Part shown: piece by piece, positions 31,443 through 41,794 of the stretch
How the letters are laid out: each line of letters opens with the position of its first letter
Position numbering within the stretch: the first letter of the stretch is position 1
NCBI RefSeq assembly: GCF_048569485.1
Contig: NC_134357.1
Location: 474,790,187-474,854,186 of the forward strand
Length of the DNA: 64,000 nt
Source: Anomaloglossus baeobatrachus
Taxonomy: Eukaryota > Chordata > Amphibia > Anura > Aromobatidae
Reading direction: 5' to 3'
Notes under the pieces: model-generated
What the model saw: only the letters and a program-made list of their open reading frames with translations
Told to the model about the DNA's origin: nothing
The model's database searches: none
Translations under genes and position numbers: made by a program

Positions 31443-32314
31443 AGCTGTAGCACCCTGCGCTGCCCGGGATAGTAACTGTCTCTCTGTTTCTCTCCCATTC
31501 TCTGCTGTCTCCCGATCTGTATATATCTCTCTGTCTCTCTTTCTATCTCTTTGTCTGTCTGTCTCCTACTGTCTCTGTTTCTTTTTCAGTCTGTCTCAAT
31601 CTCTTTCCCTGTCTGTCTATCTCTTTACCTGTCTATCTATCTATCTCTGTCAATTTCCCTGTCTGTCTCTTTCCCTCTCTTTCCTTGTCTGTCTCTTTCC
31701 CTCTTTTCCTCTGTCTCTTTCCCTGTGTCTGTCTCTTTGTCTGTCTCTTTACCTATCTTTGTCTCTCTTACCCTGTCTGTCTCTTTCCCTCTCTTTCCCT
31801 GTCTGTCTGTTTCCCTGTGTCTCTTTGTCTGTGTCTGTCTCTTTACCTGTCTGTGTCTGTCTCTTAACCTGTCTCTCTCTTTCCCTCTCTTTCCCTGTCT
31901 GTCTCTTTCTCTGTCAGTCTGTCTCTTTGTCTGTGTCTGTCTCTTACCCTGTCTTTGTCTGTTTCTTAGCCTGTCTGTGTCTGCCTCTTTCCCTGTCTGT
32001 GTCTGTCTCTTTCCCTGGCTGCATTGTGACACGCCAACATTCCATTTAAGGGCGTGGCTGCGTATTCTTCTGAAGTTCTGGCTGCACTGTGGCTCCCAGC
32101 TCCATTCGCTTTAATGTAGGCAGGTTTTTTGGTGAATAACTGTAAAGCGCGGGGTTAAAATTTCCCCTCAAAACATAGCCTATGACGATCTCGGGGTCCA
32201 GAAGTGTGAGTGTGCAAAATTTTGTGACTGTAGCTGCGACTGTGCAGATGCCAATCCCGGACATACACACGCACATACATACATATATACACACATTCAG
32301 CTTTATATATTAGA
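31443..32314 (-). mobile_element. Helitron, non-autonomous
   Basis: Minus-strand start TCTAATATATAAAGC at 32314, preceded by A. The 3' end at the left has CCCGGGCAGCGCAGGG, a GC-rich hairpin 10-12 nt before CAGCTA, close to the canonical CTAG end. The inner part (31480-32020) is a (gtctgtctctttccct)-type minisatellite. No protein. It abuts a second Helitron fragment head to tail. Confidence 0.82.
31480..32025 (-). repeat. TCTG/TTTCCC minisatellite in Helitron
   Basis: Degenerate 16-bp-scale units of gtctgtctctttccct. The same minisatellite, in opposite orientation, lies in the Helitrons at 46171-47015 and 53465-54405. Long ORFs rich in Ser/Leu/Val are artefacts. Confidence 0.85.
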
Positions 32315-33510
32315 TGTCTGGAGTTTGTGCAAATATATGTTTATTTGTCCTTTGTACTGTCTTTTCTATATCTATTATGTATCTCTATAGCAATTGTTGT
32401 CCAAAAACGCCAGAAAAACGTATCGGAAATGGGTTTTTTTTCTGCTGCGTTTTTCCTGCCAAGAGATGCAGAAATGGTGCAGAAATGACTGCATCAACTA
32501 CTAATGTGTGCACATACCCTAGGGTACGTTCCCATGACTAATGTTTGTTGAGTTTTTGACACTGCAGAATTTCTGCACCAATTCAGTACCTTAGTTTATT
32601 TGCGCTTTTGCCTTGCATTTTTGTTACATGTGTTTTGATGCAGTTTTGACGTGTTTTTGTCTTAATAATAAAGTTTGTTGAACGAAAGACAGCAGACAAA
32701 ACAGAATTTTGTCAAAACCAAAGAATTCAACATCTAAAAATACACAAAAAACACATGTACAAATATAAAATAAAAATATAAAAGATATAGCTAGATAGAT
32801 GATAGCAATATTTTAGACAAAATAGATTGCTATCCTACAGATATATAATGTCACAATCCCCCTACATATTATACATTTGCACCATTTAGAGCCTTTCACG
32901 TGGCACTAAACAATGTTTTTAGTCTTGTTTAACCTAATAAATAAATAAATAATTTTAAAAAATTACGTGGGATTCCCCCTATTTTTGATAATCAGTCAAG
33001 ATAAAGCAGAAAGCAGGGGGCTGATATTATCAGGCTCCAAAGGCCCATGGTTATTTGGCCCTTCCCAACCTAAAAATAGCAGCCCGCAGCCACTCCAGAA
33101 TTTCTTTATCACATTAGATGCGCCAATTCTGGAGCTTTGCTTTTCTCTTCCCGATTGCCCTGGTGCGATGGCTATCAGGGTAATATATTTTTGGGGTTGA
33201 TGTCAGCTTTGTACTGTCAGCTGTCATCAAGCCTAGGAGTTATTAATGAAGAGGCGTCAATCAATCACCCCCATTATTAACCCGGTAAGTAAAAAGAAAA
33301 AACACACCAATAGTTTATTTGAAAAAAAACCCACTCTCCAACTCTTTCCCTGGTTCACCAATATATTTAAAATAAAAACCCAGGCAGGTCTTACATAGTC
33401 CAGAGAATCTGACATAGTCCAGGGAATCCGATGTAGTGCACAACCTTGTACAAAAACGTCTTTTCCTGCAAAAAGATGCAGAAGCGGAGCTGCACAAAAT
33501 ACTTGATGTG
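32315..33510. repeat. AT-rich and interspersed repeat region
   Basis: No gene. 32315-32930 is AT-rich with tataga and aaaatataaa runs. 32940-33420 is an inverted, diverged copy of the interspersed repeat also found at 43140-43620, 47250-47950, 50620-50945 and 54640-55340 (shared features: cccatggttat, gatgcgcca, gattgccctggtg, a duplicated tagtccag-like end). Confidence 0.55.
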
Positions 33511-33514
33511 TGCA

Positions 33515-34894
33515 TGTCGCAGGCGGAGGAGGGGACGCTGCGCTCTCCCACTGCTCGGGTCCGGCTGCTGCTGCGGCTGCTTGGTGGTGGCTCGAGCGGC
33601 GGGCCGGATCCCGGGGACTCGAGCGGCGCTCCTCGCCCGTGAGTGAAAAGGGGGTTTTGATTGTGGGGATTTGATATTGTCCGTGATGCCACCCACGGTT
33701 GTGGTGAGGTTGGTGACACCACCGCTGTTCTGGACGGGGATCCCGGGAGCGATGACAGGGAGCAGCCTGGATGTTAGTCCTCCCCTCTGTGGGTAGGGGG
33801 GTTGGTTGTCCCGGGGCCCGGTGATGGGGTAGGGATGGATAGCAGGTGGGTTACGGGGCCTGGCGAGGTGCAGGGTCGCGGGGGCAGCGCTGTGCCGCAC
33901 GGCACGGTGGTACTCACTCAGCCAATGATGTACACAGAGTCTCCGGTAAAACAAACGGCTGGATGGACCGGTCCCACAGACGGCTGCGGTGTTGTTTCTC
34001 CCGGCAGATTGATGGTGACTGCCTTTCCCTGCACCTGTGTAATGTAAACGGTTCCAATGGGTTCCAACCGGTAACCCGCTCCCCAGCTTGAAGGTTGCCG
34101 AAGGAGCCCCTTTTGCCCGCAGACTCTGGCCCTGGGAACTTTAGTCTTGGCGGTGACTGTGTTTCCCTCTAACGGTTGGACTGTTGCCTTCTGTCGGGAC
34201 TTGGTTGCTGGGAAACCCAGAAGGTTCCCTTCACTAACGGATCTGGCAAATTCACGGCGACTCCTAGCCTTGCCGGGGTCCGTAAGCCCCTGCCGGATGG
34301 TGCTGGCTTCTCTTTGCGTACCGGTCCGGTACCACCGGGCCTCCGCCCGTCCACGGTCCTTACGGCTAGCTCCAATAGGCCTCTCCTGCAGATGGTCACC
34401 ACCATCTGCCAACCTTGCTGTTCCGTCCGGGCCACACACCCAGACCACTTTCTGTCCGCTCCTTTACCACTTTCCTTCCTCTCACTTTCACTTCCCTAAC
34501 TCGTCTCTCTTTTTTTCCTGCCTCCAGGACTGTGAACTCCTCGGTGGGCGGGACCAACCGCCTGTCCCACCCCCTGGTGTGAACATCAGCCCCTGGAGCA
34601 GTGTTTCTCAACTCCAGTCCTCAAGACCCACCAACAGATCATGTTTTCAGGTTTTCCTCAATGTTAGACAGGGAATAATTCCATCACCTGTGCAACATTA
34701 AGGAATTCCTGAAAACCTAATTGAGGAAAACCTGAAAACATGATCTGTTGGTGGGTCTTGAGGACTGGAGTTGAGAAACACTGCCCTGGAGGGAGGCAAC
34801 AAGGGTTTTTTGTCTGACTTAGGTGTGGCTGAGCGTGAGTGTGAGGTGTGTTGGTGTAGTGCTTGTGACGTCCTGGCTTGTCCAGGGCGCCACA
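33515..34894 (-). repeat. 3' LTR of the cold-shock LTR element
   Basis: Minus-strand TGTGGCGCCC...GCGACA; colinear with 36962-38147 and 21518-22706 except for a 185-bp MITE at 34599-34783. Confidence 0.9.
34599..34783. mobile_element. hAT MITE, palindromic, in LTR
   Basis: 185 bp starting CAGTGTTTCTCAACTCCAGT and ending with its inverse, flanked by the 8-bp duplication ccctggag (34591-34598 and 34784-34791). Nearly the whole element is an inverted repeat. Confidence 0.93.
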
Positions 34895-35575
34895 TTCACC
34901 CTTAGTAAAATGCAGCACGTCTGCGGGCTGCCCGTCCATCACCGGTTTTATTTTCACAATTGAAAAGATAAACGGTAAAACAGATTACAAGTATATTAAC
35001 TTCTTCCCACATCGGGAGGCACATTCTTAACGTTGCTAAACGGTTTCGGCTTCCGCTCTCTCCCACCCAAGCAACCTGGCCCTGATGCTACCCCTAAGCA
35101 AATGGGCAGCACCCCTTGACCCCAGTCCAGCACAAGTCACCCGAGCGGGTTCTGTCCTTTTCAGGGGACCCATGTCCATGGGGAACCCCTGAAACCCCCG
35201 GAGGATCGCCACCGCTTGCGGTAGTGGTGGGCCTGGGCCATCACTTCCCTCCAGGCCCATCCTCCAAATCAGCCTCTCCGGAGGCGGTAACGGTAAAGCC
35301 ATAAAACATATTTATTTACACACCACAAGTTCGTGGTTGCCCTGCCAGTTCTCGGGCTTGTCCGTAGTAGTTTCTACGCATAATTTGCAAACAGTCCCCA
35401 CGGGGACAACAGTTGCCGGCAACGACTGGTGCAAATCAAGGTTTGTTAATCTGGGGACATCTTCGGTTATCATTTACTTATCATTCACAATCTTTTAAAA
35501 CGGTACTTTCAACATGTAAAGCTGGTGGTCCCAATGGGGACAACTTGCAACGGGACTCCGCTGCCATTACTCGGA

Positions 35576-36655
35576 CTATTTGGTGTCGGCTGGGGGAGGG
35601 GGCGCGGTGGACACCCGGGCCTCTTGGCTACCCCTCAACTTTGCATACAACGCAAACCACCCCCTCTCCCCGCAGTGCCGGGTGTACTGCACCAGGTCTC
35701 CCGGCATCAGGTTGCGGCCTGGGTGCTCCTCCGGCAGGTGGGCGTTGACATCCCGCCGGGCTACAAAAACTTCGGCCTCCAGGCCCGGCTCATAGATGAA
35801 GCCATAGCCCCGGCAGACATCAAACCGCCTCACCTGCCCTTCATACAATGGGCCCCGGACACGGAAGGTCGCTTGCCGGAGGCTCTCTTTTTCCCGGATC
35901 GTGCGGGCCACCAACTCCGCCTTCTTCCTCTCCCTTTCCGCGAACTCTGGGCCCAGCGGTGTTGGCTCCCTGTCCCAATACGGGGCTGCTGCGAGCTCCG
36001 GTGCACGGGTCGGGCCCCGCGAGATCTTCTGGACACTGCCCACCACTGGCAATCTGGGTGGAAGGTCCCGCGGTGACTTGGCCTGGGGTGCTGCCCTGCA
36101 GTGGCAACCCGGCGCAACCTCAGCCGAGGTGTGTGGGATGGGCACAGGGGTCCTCTTCCGCCGGGCCTCCTGCACAGAGCGACCTGTCGGCTCCGGCTCG
36201 GGGGGAGTTTCTGTAGATGCCTCCAGCTCAGGCTTCTGCACCTTCCAGGGTAGCAATTCTGGTCGGTCACGGGCTCCGGCTACAGGCCGATCCGCCTGGG
36301 CGGACATGCGGGGTACCGCTACCGGTTGCGGGGGTAGCGGGCCTAGTGGCGGGGCCGCGACGACCAGTATGGGTAGCGGGGGAGGTAGCAGGGCGAGCGG
36401 GCGTGGACCGGGTCCCTCGGCCGCGATGACCGACTCACTGGGGGTACAGGGGCATGGGTCACTCACCCTCCCTTCCGAAACTCCCTCTCCCTTGCGTCTC
36501 CGTACGGTTGCTACGACCTCCGCCATGTCGGCCTCCCACTCCTCCAGGAGGAGCTGCATCTTGACCTGCAGCCGTTGTTGGAGCTGAGCGGTCCGGACCT
36601 CCACCCACGCGGTTCCAGGCGCGGGGGCTACGGTGCTGCGGGACGGCATAAACAT
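35576..36655 (-). CDS. cold-shock-domain protein of LTR element
   Basis: I start the frame at the Met at 36655 (MFMPSRST), outside the LTR; the frame stays open further upstream. About 359 residues. An N-terminal helix-rich part (TAWVEVRTAQLQQRLQVKMQ, then EEWEADMAEVVATVRRR) may form a coiled coil. A long Pro/Ala-rich linker follows. The C-terminal ~75 residues form a cold shock domain: EGQVRRFDVCRGYGFIYEPG, VFVARRDVNAHLP, PGDLVQYTRHCGERGWFAL. The GYGFI and VFV motifs correspond to RNP1 and RNP2, so single-stranded nucleic acid binding is likely. The relative at 58536-60550 shares the N-terminal pattern and the domain. Function in the element is unknown; a Gag-like role is a guess. Confidence 0.75.
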   Translation of the reverse strand: MFMPSRSTVAPAPGTAWVEVRTAQLQQRLQVKMQLLLEEWEADMAEVVATVRRRKGEGVSEGRVSDPCPCTPSESVIAAEGPGPRPLALLPPPLPILVVAAPPLGPLPPQPVAVPRMSAQADRPVAGARDRPELLPWKVQKPELEASTETPPEPEPTGRSVQEARRKRTPVPIPHTSAEVAPGCHCRAAPQAKSPRDLPPRLPVVGSVQKISRGPTRAPELAAAPYWDREPTPLGPEFAERERKKAELVARTIREKESLRQATFRVRGPLYEGQVRRFDVCRGYGFIYEPGLEAEVFVARRDVNAHLPEEHPGRNLMPGDLVQYTRHCGERGWFALYAKLRGSQEARVSTAPPPPADTK

Positions 36656-36961
36656 GGCTCTGGCGGCCTTTCCCAGGAACCAGCAACAAGATGGCCGCAG
36701 GGTCCTGGCGTCCCTGCCTTCATAGTCGCGGGCTACATGCGGCCAGACGCCATCAGTCCCCCTTAGTCTCTTTCCGGCTCCTCCTCTACAGGGGCGGGGT
36801 TTTGGCCTTCGCGCCTCCACTGCTCGAAGAGACGCTCGAGCTGGAATCTTTCGCGCCCAAGATGGCGGCTTCTCAAATTTTCCGGCCGGACACCTCCGGC
36901 GGTAACAAGGCGCACCTCTACCAGACGGCAGAGCGGTAAGATCCTGTTCGTGGCGCCAAGT

Positions 36962-38147
36962 TGTCGCGAGCGGAGGAGGGGACACTGCGCTCTCCCACTG
37001 CTCGGGTCCGGCTGCTGCTGCGGCTGCTCGGTGGTGGTTCGAGCGGTGGGCCGGATCCTGGGGACTCGAGCGGCGCTCCTCGCCCGTGAGTGAAAAGGGG
37101 GTTTTGATTGTGGGGATTTGATATTGTCCGTGATGCCACCCACGGTTGTGGTGAGATTGGTGACACCACCGCTGTTCTGGACGGGGATCCCGGGAGCCAT
37201 GACAGGGAGCAGCCTGGATGTTAGTCCTCCCCTCCGTGGGTAGGGGGGTTGGTTGTCCCGAGGCCCGGTGATGGGGTAGGGATAGATGGCAGGCGGGTTA
37301 CGGGGCCTGGCGAGGTGCAGGGTCACGGGGGCAGCGCTGTGCTGCACGGCACGGTGGTACTCACTCAGCCAATGATGTACACAGAGTCTCCGGTAAAACA
37401 AACGGCTGGATGGACCGGTCCCACAGACGGCTGCGGTGTTGTTTCTCCCGGCAGGTTGATGGTGACTGCCTTTCCCTGCACCTGTGTAATGTAAACGGTT
37501 CCAATGGGTTCCCACCGGTAACCTGCTCCCCAGCTTGAAGTTTGCCGAAGGAGCCCCTTTTGCCCGCAGGCTCTGGCCCTGGGAACTTTAGCCTTGGCGG
37601 TGACTGTGTTTCCCTCTAACGGTTGGACTGTTGCCTTCTGTCGGGACTTGGTTGCTGGGAAACCCAGGAGGTTCCCTTCGCTAACGGATCTGGCAAATTC
37701 ACGGCGACTCCTAGCCTTGCCGGGGTCCGTAAGCCACTGCCGGATGGTGCTGGCTTCTCTTTGCGTACCGGTCCGGTACCGCGGGGCCACCGCCCGTCCA
37801 CGGTCCTTACGGCTAGGTCCAATAGGCTTCTCCTGCAGACGGTCACCACCGTCTGCCAACCTTGCTGTTCCGTCCGGGCCACACACCCCGACCACTTTCT
37901 GTCCGCTCCTTTACCACTTTCCTTCCTCTCACTTTCACTTCCCTAACTCGTCTCTCTTCTTTTCCCACCTCCAGGACTGTGAACTCCTCGGTGGGCGGGA
38001 CCAACCGCCTGTCCCACCCCCTGGTGTGAACATCAGCCCCTGGAGGGAGGCAACAAGGGTTTTTGTCTGACTTCGGTGTGCCTGACCAGGAGTGTGGGGT
38101 GTGTTGGTGTAGTGCTTGTGACGTCCTGGCTTGTCCAGGGCGCCACA
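36962..38147 (-). repeat. 5' LTR of the cold-shock LTR element
   Basis: 1,186 bp, minus-strand TGTGGCGCCCTGGACAAG to CGCTCGCGACA, followed inward by the primer-binding-site-like TTGGCGCCACGAACAGG. Confidence 0.9.
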
Positions 38148-38151
38148 TGCA

Positions 38152-38765
38152 CATAGCCTAAATTGTAATAAAACAAATATCTACCCCCAGGTTTTATCAG
38201 TAAAAAGTCAGCTCAGGGCACAAAAAATAAGCCTTCCCATAGTCCCAGATCCCCAAAAAATAAAAACATTACGGTCCTGGAAAAAATCGGGAAAAGGTAA
38301 ATTTATTTGTTTTTTACATATTTAGGAATTTTTTTTGACCATTTAAATAAAAAAAAAAATGATACATGTTTGGTATCTAAGAACTCGTACTGACCTGGGC
38401 AATCATGCTGCGAAGTCTGATTTACCATATAGTGAACATGGAAAGTAAAAAAAAACCCAACAATGCGGACTTGCACTTTGTTAGCAATTTCACCGAACTT
38501 GGAATTTTTTTTTACCATTTTCCACTACTTTATAAAATAAAAAAAATTGTAAAATCAATGATGTCAGTAAAAATGTCAACTTTTCCCTCAAAAAACAAGC
38601 CCTCACATAGCTATATTGCCGAAAAAATAAAAACCCGTTATGGCTTTTGGAATAAGAAGGAGAGGAAAAGCGAAAAAACGTAAAATATCCATGGCTTGAA
38701 GGGGTTAACAAGGCATGAAATGTTCAGAGATGAGGGGAAAAAAAATTGGGGTTGAGAAATGCGTA
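38152..38765 (-). repeat. U6-unit 3' flank
   Basis: Sequence found downstream of every U6-derived copy: ttttatcagtaaaaagtcag near 38193, ggcttgaaggggttaac near 38691, then aaatgcgt. Equivalent blocks are at 48610-49200 and 56000-56590. AT-rich, no gene. It is probably part of the U6 tandem unit. Confidence 0.6.
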
Positions 38766-38841
38766 AATATGTGGAACGCTTCACGATTATACGTGTCATC
38801 CTTGCGCAGGGGCCATGCTAATCTTCTCTGTATCGCTCCAA
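38766..38841 (-). pseudogene. RNU6: U6 snRNA, 3' segment nt 31-106 (copy 1)
   Basis: The reverse complement reads TTGGAGCGATACAGAGAAG...GTTCCACATAT, i.e. U6 from nucleotide 31 to near the 3' end: GATACAGAGAAGATTAGCAT is exact, then CCCCTGCGCAAGGATGACACG and GTGAAGCGTTCC. A few substitutions (TATAATCG for CAAATTCG; no terminal T run). It ends at A38841 where a Helitron starts; nucleotides 1-30 are at 41562-41591. Confidence 0.95.
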
Positions 38842-39384
38842 TCTATATATATAATTGCCTTATTCTGTCTGTCTGTCTATCTGTCTGTCTGTCTGTCATG
38901 CTCCGAAATTGTGTCCTTACGGTGACACAAAGCTGATTGGCCGCTGGGCTCGCCATGGCCCCGCCCCCCCACACGGATTGGCCTCTCGCCCCGGCTCTCT
39001 GCAGGCCCCGCCCCCTCACGCAATGCACGCTCGCTCTGGCCCAACTGACACGGAGCCCCGATTCCCAGGTGAGTACACACACACACATCAGATCACACTC
39101 ACTCTCACACACACCTCACACATCACAACATGCTGGGATATCTCTTGCTTCTACACCGGCTCCGTCAGGATCCCGGCAGCGCCAGACATAACCTTGCGAT
39201 GCTGGGATCTTCACGGAGGCCGTGAAAGCTGGTAACCATTATACACATCGGGTAACTAAGGTCCCTTAGTTACCCGATGTGTATCATAGTTACCAGTGTA
39301 CACCGGCTCACACTCACTCTCATACACACCTAACACACACATCACATCGCATCCACACATCAAGGTCCTGCAGCGGCGGAAAAT

Positions 39385-39480
39385 ACAGACACATAACAGC
39401 ACACACATAACAGCACACACATAACAGCACACACATAACAGCACACACATAACAGCACACACATAACAGCACACACACAA
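39385..39480 (+). repeat. 14-bp repeat (cacataacagcaca)n in Helitron
   Basis: About six and a half perfect or near-perfect 14-bp units. Confidence 0.9.
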
Positions 39481-39694
39481 ATCAGATCACACTCACTCAC
39501 ACACACACACACACACATCACATCGCATCCACATACTCACAACATCCTGGGATATCGCTTGCTTCTCGGCGGCGATACTGTGCTGTTGTGATCTTCCAGG
39601 ACCTGCCGGAGGATCACATGGCCAGAAGCATGTGATATCCCCGGATGTTGTGAGTATGAGCGCGTATGTGCGATATCGTCAGTGTCTGTGTGTG

Positions 39695-39990
39695 TGAGTG
39701 GATGCGATCGGGTGTGTGTGAGTGGATGCGATCGGGTGTGTGTGAGTGGATGCGATCGGGTGTGTGGGAGTGGATGCGATCGGGTGTGTGTGAGTGGATG
39801 CGATCGGGTGTGTGTGAGTGGATGCGATCGGGTGTGTGTGAGTGGATGCGATCGGGTGTGTGTGAGTGGATGCGATCGGGTGTGTGTGAGTGGATGCGAT
39901 CGGGTGTGTGTGAGTGGATGCGATTGGGTGTGTGTGAGTGGATGCGATCGGGTGTGTGTGAGTGGATGCGATCGGGTGTGTGTGAGTGTC
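39695..39990 (+). repeat. 24-bp minisatellite in Helitron
   Basis: About twelve units of gatcgggtgtgtgtgagtggatgc, period 24 bp with rare substitutions. Any open frame (repeated CEWMRSGV) is an artefact of the in-phase period. Confidence 0.93.
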
Positions 39991-39999
39991 GGCAGAGGA

Positions 40000-41070
40000 G
40001 CACGGCGTGCTGGAGGAGGCTGGGAGCAGAGAGGCTGATCATGGGGAAGGCTGGGAGGAGAGAGGCTGATGCTGGGGGAGGCTGGGAGGGGGAGGCTGGG
40101 ACGAGGGAGGCTGATGCTGGTGGAGGCTGATGCTTGGGGAGGCTGATGCTGGGGGAGGCTGGAAGGAGAGAGGCTAATGCTGGTGGAGGCTGATGCTTGG
40201 GGAGGCTGATGCTGGGGGAGACTGGGAGGGGAAGGCTGATGCTGAGGGAGGCTGGGAGGAAGGAGGCTGGGAGGAGAGAGGCTGATCCTGGGGAAGGCTG
40301 GGAACGGGAGGCTGATGCTGAGGGAGGCTGGAAGGAGAGAGGCTGATCAGGGGGAGGCTGGAAGGAGAGAGGCTGATGCTGGTGGAGGCTGATGCTTGGG
40401 GAGGCTGATGCTGGGGGAGACTGGGAGCGGAAGGCTGATGCTGAGGGAGGCTGGGAGAGGGAGGCTGGGAGGAAGGAGGCTGGGAGGAGAGAGGCTGATC
40501 CTGGGGAAGGCTGGGAAGGGGAGGCTGATGCTGGGGGAGGCTGGAAGGAGAGAGGCTGGAAGGAGAGAGGCTGATGCTGGTGGAGGCTGATGCATGGGGA
40601 GGCTGATGCTGGGGGAGACTGGGAGCAGAAGGCTGATGCTGAGGGAGGCTGGGAGGAAGGAGGCTGGGAGGAAGGAGGCTGGGAGGAGAGAGGCTGATCC
40701 TGGGGAAGGCTGGGAAGGGGAGGCTGATGCTGAGGGAAGCTGGAAGGAGAGAGGCTGATGCTGGGGGAGGCTGGAAGGAGAGAGGCTGAGGCTGGGAGGA
40801 GAGAGGCTGATGCTGGGGAAGGCTGATGCTGAGGGAGGCTGGGAGGGGAAAGCTGATGCTGGGGAAGGCTGGGAGGACGGAGGCTGGGAGGAGAGAGGCT
40901 GATCCTGGGGAAGGCTGGGAGAGGGAGGCTGATGCTGGAGGAGGCTGGAAGGAGAGAGGCTGATGCTGGCGGAGGCTGATGCTGGGGAGGCTGGGAGAGG
41001 GAGGCTGATGCTGAGGGAGGCTGGGAGGAGGGAGGCTGGGAGAGGTAGGCTGAGAGAAGAGAGGCTGATG
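40000..41070 (+). repeat. GGCTGATGCTGGGGGA minisatellite in Helitron
   Basis: More than thirty degenerate units of ggctgatgctgggggaggctgggagg/aaggagaga, with higher-order shuffling. Frames rich in Ser-Gln-Pro on the minus strand are artefacts. Confidence 0.9.
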
Positions 41071-41561
41071 CACACACACACACACGCGCGCGCGCACTGC
41101 ACAATACACCACACACACACACACACACTGGGAACCACAAACAACTGCCCTACACAGACACCCACACACACAGACAACGCTGCACACACACAACACCCAA
41201 CACACAAACACCGCGGCACACACAAATATACGCACATACCGCACAACACACACATTGCACAAAACATACCTCCCCCAAAACACACCACACACACACAAAC
41301 CGCGCAACACACACACAACGCTACAGACACACAGCACTCCACAAACAACGCAACACACGCAACACACATACAACACCGCTCTCACCCCCCGTCACACCCA
41401 GACAACACCCAGAACATGTACAGCGCCTACACAAACACTTGGTAACTACAAACAACATCTCTCTCTATATATATATATATATATATAACAAAAATCATAC
41501 ATGAACTACACAATACGTAAATTCTAGAATACCCGATGCGTAGAATCGGGCCACCTTCTAG

Positions 41562-41591
41562 TTTTAGTATAAGTGCTGCCAAAGCAAGCAC
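41562..41591 (-). pseudogene. RNU6: U6 snRNA, 5' segment nt 1-30 (copy 1)
   Basis: The reverse complement GTGCTTGCTTTGGCAGCACT...ACTAAAA matches U6 nucleotides 1-30 with two substitutions. The two segments together make 106 nt, the U6 length, so the Helitron split the gene without loss. Confidence 0.95.
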
Positions 41592-41613
41592 AAACTCAGA
41601 GCCAACCTGACCG

Positions 41614-41623
41614 CTATATATAG
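41614..41623 (-). promoter_or_regulatory. U6 TATA box
   Basis: CTATATATAG at -23 to -32 from the U6 start. A TATA box at this place next to a PSE directs RNA polymerase III rather than II. Confidence 0.85.
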
Positions 41624-41646
41624 TCCTGGAAAAGGGAATATTTGAA

Positions 41647-41656
41647 CTTAGGGAGA
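41647..41656 (-). promoter_or_regulatory. U6 PSE-like element
   Basis: TCTCCCTAAG at -56 to -65, identical in its ten bases to the PSE-like element of U2 copies at -53 to -62 (6635-6644, 19506-19515). This supports a shared SNAPc site. Confidence 0.7.
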
Positions 41657-41770
41657 TTATTTTTTAATCAGTTATTTCTGAAAGGTTTTATGTAGCACTC
41701 TATGAATGTTGCACTTAAACTAAAAAATGTAATCAGGTTAAAAATAAGTAATAATTTGTCACTAATTAAT

Positions 41771-41778
41771 ATGCAAAT
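41771..41778 (+). promoter_or_regulatory. U6 distal octamer
   Basis: Perfect octamer atgcaaat at -180 to -187, the usual place of the Oct-1 site in a vertebrate U6 distal element. Conserved in the next units (49539-49546 and the equivalent near 56926). Confidence 0.75.
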
Positions 41779-41794
41779 GAGAGCCGCGCCTCAC

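Larger units (their letters stand above)
33515..38147 (-). mobile_element. LTR element carrying a cold-shock-domain gene, complete
   Basis: Fossil LTR element, 4.63 kb. LTRs at 36962-38147 (5', minus orientation) and 33515-34894 (3', enlarged by a MITE). The 4-bp duplication tgca is at 33511-33514 and 38148-38151. Just inside the 5' LTR is a primer-binding-site-like stretch TTGGCGCCACGAACAGG; before the 3' LTR is ACTAAGGGTGAA, a purine-rich tract. The internal region (2.07 kb) has one long ORF ending in a cold shock domain and no protease, reverse transcriptase or integrase, so it is non-autonomous. The two LTRs differ by about 2 per cent where I compared them, so the insertion is fairly recent. 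It looks whole. Confidence 0.85.
38842..41561 (+). mobile_element. Helitron inserted in U6 snRNA gene
   Basis: Starts TCTATATATATAATTGCC after A38841 and ends CTTCTAG before T41562, the canonical Helitron A^T target. The 3' subterminal hairpin ACCCGATGCGTAGAATCGGG lies just before the end. 2.72 kb, filled with minisatellites; no Rep/helicase, so non-autonomous. The interior also has a GC-rich 5' part (ctgattggccgctgggctcg) and a CA-rich 3' part (41070-41450). Confidence 0.92.

Noticed and set aside
35901-36587. A 228-residue plus-strand ORF opposite the cold-shock gene
   Set aside because: Antisense shadow of the minus-strand gene in GC-rich sequence; no recognisable domain.
39614-41140. A 508-residue minus-strand open frame and overlapping frames (Ser-Gln-Pro and SHTPDRIH repeats)
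   Set aside because: Made of in-phase minisatellite units inside a Helitron; no domain, composition follows the repeat.
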